Assembly: GCA_009177195.1 (NCBI GenBank)
Contig: WFMA01000008.1
Coordinates: 17,135-23,472, forward strand
Direction: 5' to 3'
DNA from: Bacteroidales bacterium
GTDB taxonomy: Bacteria > Bacteroidota > Bacteroidia > Bacteroidales > Muribaculaceae
Length of the DNA: 6,338 nt
Positions 1 through 5,534 of the stretch are shown here, piece after piece (the stretch's first letter is position 1; each line of letters opens with the position of its first letter). Both the position numbers and the translations under genes were made by a program. The notes below the pieces were generated by a model that was not told the origin of the DNA, did not search any database, and was given only the letters and a program-made list of their open reading frames with translations.

Positions 1-1422
1 ATAGGCGACGTTGACGGCGACGGCGAATATGAAATAATACTCAAGTGGGACCCCTCAAACGCCCGTGACAACGGACATGACGGTTATACCGGGACACAGT
101 TCCTCGACTGCTACCGCCTCAACGGCGAGCGACTGTGGCGAATAGACCTGGGTCGAAATATCCGTGCCGGCGCCCACTACACTCAGTTCATGGTCTATGA
201 CCTCGACCTCGACGGGAAGGCGGAAGTAGTGTGCCGCACAGCCGACGGAACTATCGACGGGACAGGAAAAGTCATCGGCAATCCCAAGGCTGACTGGCGC
301 AGAGCCACGGGACGCATCCTTGAAGGCCCTGAATATCTCACAGTGTTCAACGGCTTGACCGGCGCCGCGATGAAAACCATCGACTACATCCCTCAACGTG
401 GCGACACCGCCGACTGGGGCGACCTCAAAGCCAACCGCAGCGACCGGTTTCTCGCATGTGTCGCCTATCTCGACGGCTCCCATCCGAGCGTGGTGATGTG
501 CCGCGGCTACTACACGCGCACTGTGCTTGCAGCTTTTGACTGGGACGGCTCGGAGTTATCGTCGCGATGGGTGTTTGACAGCGACAATCCCGGTTGCGAA
601 GGCTATGCGGGACAGGGTAACCACAATCTGCGTGTAGCGGATGTGGACTCGGACGGATGTGACGAAATCGTTTACGGACAGATGACGGTGGATCACGACG
701 GCACCGGACTCTACACCACCGGAATGTATCACGGCGACGCGATGCACCTCACCATGTTTGACCCATCGAGCCGCAACCTCCAGGTGTGGTGCTGCCATGA
801 GAACAAAATCGACGGCTCGACCCTGCGCGACGCCGCCACCGGTGAAGTGCTGCTGCGCTATCCGAGCGGCTTCGACATAGGGCGCTGCATGGCGGCTGAC
901 ATAGACCCGCGCTACCCCGGAGTGGAAGTGTGGTCGCCAAACACCGGAGGGGTGCGCTCATTCAAGGGCGAGCTCGTTTCTCCCGCCCACGAATTTGCAG
1001 GAGCCGGAAGGGCTCACGTTCCGGTCAACATGGCAGTGTGGTGGGACGGCGATCTGCTGCGCGAACTTCTCGACCACAACACCGTGTTCAAATATGACTG
1101 GGAAAAGGGGGAAGCCGTGCCGCTTGCCGTATTCGACGGATGCGTGTCAAACAACGGCACTAAAGCCACTCCATGCCTTCAAGGCGACATCATCGGCGAC
1201 TGGCGCGAAGAGGTGTTGCTGCGCGCCGCCGACAACTCGGAGTTGAGGCTCTATGTCTCAACAATACCCACAAAATACCGTTTCCAGACCTTTCTTGAAG
1301 ACCCGATATACCGCCTGAGTATCGCAAACCAAAACGTAGCCTACAACCAGCCTACCCAGCCGGGCTTCTATTTCGGACCCGACTTAAAAGGCAGCGTGTT
1401 CCGCGGCACAAAAATCGACTGA
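1..1422 (+). CDS. Rhamnogalacturonan lyase, family PL11 (5'-truncated by window edge)
   Basis: This gene encodes a PL11 rhamnogalacturonan lyase, which cleaves the rhamnose-galacturonate backbone of rhamnogalacturonan I by beta-elimination. In Bacteroidales it normally acts outside the cytoplasm in pectin use. The frame is open from base 1, so the true start is upstream and 473 codons are visible; family members are typically about 600 residues. An internal ATG at 190 is not the start, because the conserved PL11 sequence continues well before it. Visible family features (numbered from the first codon) are an acidic DxDGDG calcium-type loop at 3-8, KWDPSN at 15-20, AGAHYTQF at 56-63, DLDLDGKAEV at 67-76, TADGTIDGTGK at 80-90, GPEYLTVFNG at 109-118, HGDAMH at 244-249, GDWREE at 399-404 and the ending NVAYNQPTQPGFYFGPDLK at 445-463. 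The repeated acidic loops fit the calcium-binding eight-bladed propeller known for YesW/YesX. No frameshift is seen. The gene converges on the minus-strand cluster with a 15-nt gap. Family assignment is firm; exo or endo mode cannot be decided. Confidence 0.95.
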   Translation: MGDVDGDGEYEIILKWDPSNARDNGHDGYTGTQFLDCYRLNGERLWRIDLGRNIRAGAHYTQFMVYDLDLDGKAEVVCRTADGTIDGTGKVIGNPKADWRRATGRILEGPEYLTVFNGLTGAAMKTIDYIPQRGDTADWGDLKANRSDRFLACVAYLDGSHPSVVMCRGYYTRTVLAAFDWDGSELSSRWVFDSDNPGCEGYAGQGNHNLRVADVDSDGCDEIVYGQMTVDHDGTGLYTTGMYHGDAMHLTMFDPSSRNLQVWCCHENKIDGSTLRDAATGEVLLRYPSGFDIGRCMAADIDPRYPGVEVWSPNTGGVRSFKGELVSPAHEFAGAGRAHVPVNMAVWWDGDLLRELLDHNTVFKYDWEKGEAVPLAVFDGCVSNNGTKATPCLQGDIIGDWREEVLLRAADNSELRLYVSTIPTKYRFQTFLEDPIYRLSIANQNVAYNQPTQPGFYFGPDLKGSVFRGTKID

Positions 1423-1423
1423 C

Positions 1424-1446
1424 GGCGGCGAGAGCCCCTATTTTTT
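1424..1446 (+). terminator. Possible weak intrinsic terminator after the PL11 gene
   Basis: Two bases after the TGA stop, GGCGGC (1424-1429) can fold back on GCCCCT (1434-1439) around a GAGA loop (1430-1433). This gives three G-C pairs next to the loop, one C-C mismatch, one more G-C pair and a G-U pair. An A and six T residues (1441-1446) follow. The arrangement fits a rho-independent terminator, but the stem is short and broken. Its right side overlaps the stop codon of the opposing phosphoesterase gene, and the T run lies inside that gene. I see no comparable signal for the minus-strand unit. Confidence 0.3.
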
Positions 1447-2445
1447 ATTCTTGCGCTTTTTCCCTTTGAAATCAGTGGGGAAAGAAGCCTTGTCAATCAC
1501 CTCGTTATCACGAAGCCTCACCCACGTGTCGAGCGATTTTTCGCCCTCTTTCAGCACAATAATGCGAGCGCCGTTTTTACCGATGTGATTATACACGGTG
1601 TTACCACCTGAATATCTGCCATATCCTAAAAGAACGTCGTAATAATCGACGGCGAAATCATTGTCATGGTCATGCCCGCAGAAAACGCCAAACACGTCTC
1701 CGCGCTCTTTTATCGCCGTAAACATTCCGGAATTAATGGCGGGACAGCTCACTTTTTCGCCCTGCGAGCCATAGCCCATATTCTTATTGTCGCTCCATGC
1801 CTCAGCCATTTCAGGAACGGGAATGTGGAAAAACATGATCGAGGGAACTGTGTCGCCATCGTTCTTCACCTGATATGCCCAACTGAGATCCTTGTACCAC
1901 ATCACCTGTTCAGGCTTAAGCCACGCATACCTTCCGACACCCTTGATAGGAGTTTTTGCATGGGAATCAAGGCAATAGAGCACGCTCGCCACGCTGTCGT
2001 TCTTTGACGACAAGACTTCGACAGCATAGTCGGGGCTGTCGATTCCGGGAGAGCGTTTGGGCATCACGGAATAAGGGAGCGCCTGAAGGAAATCATATAT
2101 TTCGGCGTGACCCAGCTCAAACTGAGTGTCATGATTGCCGAAGACGAACGCGAAGGGAATCTTCCGCTGCAGGATGGGTCTCAAAACAGCCTTAAATCCG
2201 TCGATTACCGAATCGGAATACACGATGTCGCCGGTGAGCATGACAAAATCAGGCTGCTCGGCGGCAAGAATCTCTTCGACGCATTTCACGGCGGCTTCCG
2301 AGGCATTTTTCCCGACTTTATAGTGCGTGTCGGTAAACTGCGCTATTTTAAATTCGCCGTTGGAATTAAACCGAAGCTCGGTTTTAGCAAACATGGCAGT
2401 CCCCACAAGAACTGCCATGCTTAAAAATATTTTCCTTAACATCAT
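1438..2445 (-). CDS. Secreted Dcr2-like calcineurin-type metallophosphoesterase
   Basis: The 335-residue product is a calcineurin-like metallophosphoesterase, most like the Dcr2/purple-acid-phosphatase-related branch, which hydrolyses phosphoesters with a two-metal centre. All core motifs are present: D39-x-H41, GD at 72-73, GNHD at 103-106, the lone His in FFHIP (H207) and GHDH at 257-260. An active enzyme is therefore expected; the substrate is unknown. A signal peptide covers about residues 1-20 (MMLRK, hydrophobic core, likely cut after MFA), so it should act in the periplasm or outside. The start is one of two adjacent ATGs (2445 or 2442); I keep the first. The C-terminus ends in a lysine/arginine-rich tail (about residues 326-335, KGKKRKNKK). 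The gene lies 12 nt after the FGE-like gene and is probably co-transcribed. It ends 15 nt from the convergent PL11 gene. Fold and metal site are firm; Dcr2-type placement is from memory of the family pattern. Confidence 0.9.
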   Translation of the reverse strand: MMLRKIFLSMAVLVGTAMFAKTELRFNSNGEFKIAQFTDTHYKVGKNASEAAVKCVEEILAAEQPDFVMLTGDIVYSDSVIDGFKAVLRPILQRKIPFAFVFGNHDTQFELGHAEIYDFLQALPYSVMPKRSPGIDSPDYAVEVLSSKNDSVASVLYCLDSHAKTPIKGVGRYAWLKPEQVMWYKDLSWAYQVKNDGDTVPSIMFFHIPVPEMAEAWSDNKNMGYGSQGEKVSCPAINSGMFTAIKERGDVFGVFCGHDHDNDFAVDYYDVLLGYGRYSGGNTVYNHIGKNGARIIVLKEGEKSLDTWVRLRDNEVIDKASFPTDFKGKKRKNKK

Positions 2446-2458
2446 GCTGCAGGATGAT
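2441..2458. repeat. 18-bp imperfect inverted repeat over a start/stop junction
   Basis: ATCAT, G, CTGCAG, G, ATGAT reads as a dyad in which eight of nine arm positions are complementary; G2446/G2453 is the only mismatch. It spans the start codon of the phosphoesterase gene and reaches the stop codon of the FGE-like gene. There is no loop space for a strong RNA hairpin. It might be a protein-binding dyad, but chance is a fair explanation. Confidence 0.25.
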
Positions 2459-3588
2459 TATTCAGCTTCCATTACAACGCGCAACCCGGTGTTGCGATAA
2501 GCTCCGTCAAGCGCCATGCGACGACGGAAAGCCACGCGAAGCTCAGTCGGGTTTTCGCTGTCCCATGCGCCGCCGCGACGCACACGATCGGCGCCTTTCT
2601 TAACCGCCAAAGGATCGTCAACAGCCTTGGAACCATACTTCTCTTTAGCGTCCTGGCAAATTTCAAAGACGTTACCACTCATGTTATAAAGACCGAGAGC
2701 GTTGGGTGTCTTGGACTTGACTTCGTGGGTGCGGTTCAAGCAATTGCCGATATGCCATGCCACAGCGTCGGCATCGTCACTGCCGCTATACAAAGTCTGG
2801 GTAGGCACTTTGTTGCCACCGCGGGCGGCATATTCCCATTCAGCTTCAGTGGGCAAACGGAACTTGGCGCCGGTTTGCGAACTTAGACGCTTCACGAAAT
2901 CCTCAGCTTCAGCAACGGTTATACTCTCAACCGGGAGGTCGCCGCCCTTAAATTTAGAGTTGTTTTCACCCATGACATGCTCCCAAAGGTCCTGTGACAC
3001 TTCGGTTTCGCCAATATAGAACGGCTTTGAGATCGTCACCCAGTGATCGGGCTTCTCATCGTCATCAGCGCCTTTCTGTTCAGCCGTAGCACCCATCTTG
3101 AACATTCCGGCAGGAACGAGAATGAGGTCAAAAACCACGGGCTTGGACTCCTTCACTTTTCTTCCGCCTATCGACACGCTGCTTGCGGTGGGCTGTATCG
3201 TAACCGACAGACGCTCCTGAAGCACCGAGCCGTCAGCTTCAGCCACCTGCATGATGTAAGTGGTGTTCTTAGCCAGCGGATCAAAGTCGTAACGCAACGG
3301 AATATAGTTGTCCGATTTTATATTCATATAGCGGGCGCCGTCGACCATATAGACCCAATATTCGCCCCCCTTGTCTTCGATTTTAATGATATCTCCCTCA
3401 AAAACGGGATTCTGAGCCTTGATTCCTACTTTCACAAGAGCGCAGGGGTCGCCGTTGCCGTCAAGCACCTGATGAGAAACCGCGCTGATATCACTCGGAT
3501 CGGCAGAAAATTTAGTCACCATCAGTTCCTGGCTTTTTGCCGACAGAGCGAGAAAAATAGCGATAATTGATAAACACAGATATTTCAT
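2458..3588 (-). CDS. Secreted SUMF1/FGE-fold protein lacking the catalytic cysteines
   Basis: The 376-residue protein starts with a signal peptide (residues 1-19, likely cut SAKS|QE). Next comes the N-terminal domain common in exported Bacteroidetes proteins (about 36-117: NGDPCALVKV at 45-54, GEYWVYMVDG at 75-84, TTYIMQV at 109-115). The SUMF1/FGE-sulfatase fold follows (about 154-373), with VPAGMFKMG at 158-166, the TEVSQDLWEHVMG block at 195-207, FRLPTEAEWEYAARGG at 243-258, SGNVFEIC at 304-311, RRGGAWDS at 337-344 and NTGLRVV at 366-372. In true formylglycine-generating enzymes two cysteines near the C-terminus bind copper and oxidise the sulfatase cysteine. Here the region after RRGGAW has no cysteine, so sulfatase activation is not expected. 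The only Cys residues are 5, 49, 283 and 311. A binding or structural role, as in GldK/GldJ-type relatives, is more likely. No sulfatase gene is in the window. The gap to the upstream NTF2-like gene is 21 nt. Confidence 0.92.
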   Translation of the reverse strand: MKYLCLSIIAIFLALSAKSQELMVTKFSADPSDISAVSHQVLDGNGDPCALVKVGIKAQNPVFEGDIIKIEDKGGEYWVYMVDGARYMNIKSDNYIPLRYDFDPLAKNTTYIMQVAEADGSVLQERLSVTIQPTASSVSIGGRKVKESKPVVFDLILVPAGMFKMGATAEQKGADDDEKPDHWVTISKPFYIGETEVSQDLWEHVMGENNSKFKGGDLPVESITVAEAEDFVKRLSSQTGAKFRLPTEAEWEYAARGGNKVPTQTLYSGSDDADAVAWHIGNCLNRTHEVKSKTPNALGLYNMSGNVFEICQDAKEKYGSKAVDDPLAVKKGADRVRRGGAWDSENPTELRVAFRRRMALDGAYRNTGLRVVMEAE

Positions 3589-3599
3589 AACAATTGATA
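3565..3599 (-). repeat. Pair of TATCAATT motifs flanking the FGE-like start codon
   Basis: Read on the minus strand, TATCAATT lies 3 nt before the ATG (3599-3592) and again in the signal-peptide codons (TTTATCAATT, 3574-3565, encoding L6-S7-I8), 27 nt apart. The same arrangement occurs at the next gene upstream. The coding copy can be explained by the hydrophobic signal peptide; the upstream copy may be part of an AT-rich translation start region. Confidence 0.3.
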
Positions 3600-3609
3600 T
3601 GGTGTATTA

Positions 3610-4683
3610 TTAAATTTTAAAATCAGTAGCCTTGAACGAGCATTCTATACCGGGCTCCCAGGTGCGCACATGGATTTTGGGATGATCCTCGTCGGTAAAA
3701 TCCCATAGCAGGAACACGCTGCCCTGATCGCTGTAGCTGCTTGAATTCCAATCCTGTTTCAGGGTGACTCCGTAATAATCGGGCTTTGCCGGATGACGCA
3801 CGACACGATAATCGTCAAACTTCACTTTAAGACGCTGGTTGTTGGCAAACACCCGTCGCAAAGACGAAATGTATTCCTTCTTTCCCTTAGTCTCAAAGAC
3901 AACGCCATTCTGGGGCATGATGTCGTTTTTAACCCTCTGGGTAACCAGCTTGCCGGTGATGATGAGGGCATCGTCGCTGAACACATCTTCGATAAAACGG
4001 ATGTTCTTGTCGCAATATGCTTTCTCGAACTGCTGGCACCAACCGATAATCATCATGCGGCGGTCCTCGTCTTTAAGGCGCAGTCCTTCTTTCATGATGT
4101 TGACATAGTTGGTTTTGTCCATTGTGAAGTTGAAGTCGATTATGCGTCCTGAAGGGCTGAAATCGATGCACAATTCCTTACGCATCGGTCCGCCGTAAGT
4201 GTCGTTGATAGGGAGCATGTTGACTCCGATATTCCTTACCTGATAGCCGGCGACGCGTCCACCCGACTTTATTGTGAGGCAGTGGTCGACAATAAAATCC
4301 TCCTCGGTGGTAAAATGCACGTTATTCCACGTCATGCCAATAGTCTGGGAAGCGAGATTGTCGATATCGATACCTGCGTAATTGACATCGGTGTTGTTGT
4401 ATGCCGCCTTGTTCAGATTGGTCAGCAGCTTGCTGATCTGCTGCTCCATTTTCGCCTTTAACTGAGGCGAAGAGATGCCGTCGGAAAATTGGAAAGTCAC
4501 ATCTTTCCCATACTCGTCGAGCGGAAGGGGATCTCCGTAAATATCGCTGAATCCCAGCAACAGTCCGAAAAACAATGTCGCTGCATCGATATCATAATCG
4601 TCAGAAAAAAACTGTGCATGAGCCTTCGGCATTTTAACACATGCCAAAATTAATATCAGACAAATTGATAAAAGCTTTTTCAT
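3610..4683 (-). CDS. Secreted protein with unassigned N-terminal domain and C-terminal NTF2/SnoaL-like domain
   Basis: The 357-residue product has a signal peptide with a long hydrophobic core (residues 4-16) and a likely cut after KAHA at 23, before Gln24. Cys15 sits inside the core, but the preceding I-L-A is a poor lipobox, so I favour a soluble exported protein. Residues about 60-200 form a domain I cannot name; it has conserved-looking stretches such as NYAGIDIDNL at 101-110 and GYQVRNIGVNM at 146-156. Residues about 208-345 resemble the NTF2/SnoaL-like fold: a helix with WCQQFEKAYCDKN (215-227), FIEDVFSDDALIITGK (230-245), a KKEYISSLRRVF helix (268-279) and strands YYGVTLKQDW (303-312) and SVFLLWDF (322-329). 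NTF2 domains often act as binding pockets or pairing modules, and no catalytic residues can be assigned. It lies 24 nt after the LPP20-like gene and 21 nt before the FGE-like gene. The ATG at 4683 directly precedes the signal peptide, which supports this start. Confidence 0.75.
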   Translation of the reverse strand: MKKLLSICLILILACVKMPKAHAQFFSDDYDIDAATLFFGLLLGFSDIYGDPLPLDEYGKDVTFQFSDGISSPQLKAKMEQQISKLLTNLNKAAYNNTDVNYAGIDIDNLASQTIGMTWNNVHFTTEEDFIVDHCLTIKSGGRVAGYQVRNIGVNMLPINDTYGGPMRKELCIDFSPSGRIIDFNFTMDKTNYVNIMKEGLRLKDEDRRMMIIGWCQQFEKAYCDKNIRFIEDVFSDDALIITGKLVTQRVKNDIMPQNGVVFETKGKKEYISSLRRVFANNQRLKVKFDDYRVVRHPAKPDYYGVTLKQDWNSSSYSDQGSVFLLWDFTDEDHPKIHVRTWEPGIECSFKATDFKI

Positions 4684-4695
4684 ATAATTGATAAA
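4663..4695 (-). repeat. Pair of TTTATCAATT motifs flanking the NTF2-like start codon
   Basis: On the minus strand TTTATCAATT lies 2 nt before the ATG (4695-4686) and again at codons 5-7 (4672-4663, encoding L-S-I), 23 nt apart. The exact 10-mer also occurs in the start region of the next gene (3574-3565). It may be a translation-initiation element or only AT-rich coincidence. Confidence 0.3.
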
Positions 4696-4707
4696 TGATT
4701 GATGTTA

Positions 4708-5529
4708 TTACTTACTTAAAATGAACCACACCGCCGTGTTGCCTGAATAATTGCCAAGCCCGTCGGGCGCGCCGGTTTTAAAATTGTGGCGGTCATCATT
4801 GGCGCCACTGCTTAATACGGTTATAGTATTCAAGTTAGTGTCAAAAACTATCCAAAAGCATTTGGAAGCGTCGGGACATTCCTTGGGACTTCCGAACGCA
4901 AGCACCTTATGGGCGCTACGGAATTCATTGAGCAATTGCGCCGCACTGTTCAGATTGCCGGAATTGAGCAAATCCTCAATCGCCTCATTCTGCCATGCCG
5001 ACAACATTGACGACTCGGCAATTTTCCTTGTCGGAACCGACTGGCGAGCAGGTGCGGGCGCCGAGGCGCGTTGAGAAGGCCCTGGCGCTGAGGGAGCATG
5101 GCGAGACTCGGCGGGGGATTTTTCAGGAGCTTTCGCCGCCGGAGCCGGGCGAGCTTCAGCTGCGGGGGCGCTTTGAGCGGCAGCCTGAGTCGCCGACGCC
5201 GGGATTCCATAGACGGACGATTCCACATAGGCGAACACGCGTATATTGTTACCCTTCTTAACGGTTATATATTGAGTCTGCTCAAGACCGTCAAGACCGA
5301 GCCTGCGGTCAATGTGGTGCTCCTTGAGCTTATCGTTGATATAGTTGATCAGCGTGATGTCGGCAGCCTCCTTCGCCTCAGCCTCGGTGGGCATTGTAGC
5401 TTCTCCATAGAGATAGCGACCGTCGAGCTTGATCATGTTGATCTGTTTAGCTTCGGTCTTCTGGGCATAGAGGGAGCCGCTCGCTGTGATGAGCAGTAGA
5501 AATGTCGTTATGATCAGTTTAAGTCTCAT
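4708..5529 (-). CDS. Secreted LPP20-like protein with Pro/Ala-rich linker and unassigned C-terminal domain
   Basis: I take the ATG at 5529 as the start, giving 273 residues. It places the signal peptide (MRLKLIITTFLLLITASG, likely cut LYA|Q at 22) in normal form and leaves 5 nt after the previous stop. A TTG at 5538 would add three residues and overlap the previous stop. Residues about 30-107 resemble the LPP20/FlgO-type domain of envelope proteins: DGRYLYGEA (36-44), then a helix rich in Ala/Glu that holds the pattern EAEAKEAADITLINYINDKL (49-68). Residues about 111-168 are a Pro/Ala/Ser-rich, probably disordered linker. Residues about 172-273 form a compact domain I do not recognise, with two cysteines (218 and 224) that could form a disulfide and the ending NYSGNTAVWFILSK. 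There is no lipobox, so despite the family name this is not a predicted lipoprotein. A spacer between two envelope-facing domains is plausible. Exported location is well supported; function is not. Confidence 0.77.
   Translation of the reverse strand: MRLKLIITTFLLLITASGSLYAQKTEAKQINMIKLDGRYLYGEATMPTEAEAKEAADITLINYINDKLKEHHIDRRLGLDGLEQTQYITVKKGNNIRVFAYVESSVYGIPASATQAAAQSAPAAEARPAPAAKAPEKSPAESRHAPSAPGPSQRASAPAPARQSVPTRKIAESSMLSAWQNEAIEDLLNSGNLNSAAQLLNEFRSAHKVLAFGSPKECPDASKCFWIVFDTNLNTITVLSSGANDDRHNFKTGAPDGLGNYSGNTAVWFILSK
5026..5199 (-). repeat. Low-complexity Pro/Ala/Ser linker coding segment
   Basis: This stretch encodes about 58 residues dominated by Ala, Pro, Ser and charged residues, with irregular repeats such as APA and PAP. 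It separates the LPP20-like domain from the C-terminal domain. Being G+C-rich, it stays open in several frames, which creates spurious open frames on both strands. Such linkers are often used to span periplasm or peptidoglycan, which is inference here. Confidence 0.7.
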
Positions 5530-5534
5530 GTCCT

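Noticed and set aside
190..192. ATG as the start of the PL11 gene
   Set aside because: The frame stays open to base 1 and already encodes conserved PL11 motifs upstream, so the ATG is internal.
55..483. A 142-codon minus-strand open frame across the PL11 gene
   Set aside because: The opposite frame carries continuous PL11 sequence, so this is a shadow.
3043..3570. A 175-codon open frame on the plus strand opposite the FGE-like gene
   Set aside because: It lies wholly antisense to a gene with clear domain motifs and has no recognisable domain or natural composition of its own; it is a shadow frame.
2458..3588. Annotation as an active sulfatase-modifying enzyme
   Set aside because: The required cysteine pair near the C-terminus is absent.
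4639..4683. Lipoprotein signal with Cys15 in the NTF2-like protein
   Set aside because: The residues before the cysteine (I-L-A) do not fit the lipobox well, and a good signal peptidase I site (AHA before Gln24) follows.
4950..5499. Several overlapping open frames on both strands in the Pro/Ala linker region
   Set aside because: The G+C-rich low-complexity coding stretch removes stop codons in other frames. Their Arg/Leu/Pro-rich translations look like artefacts.
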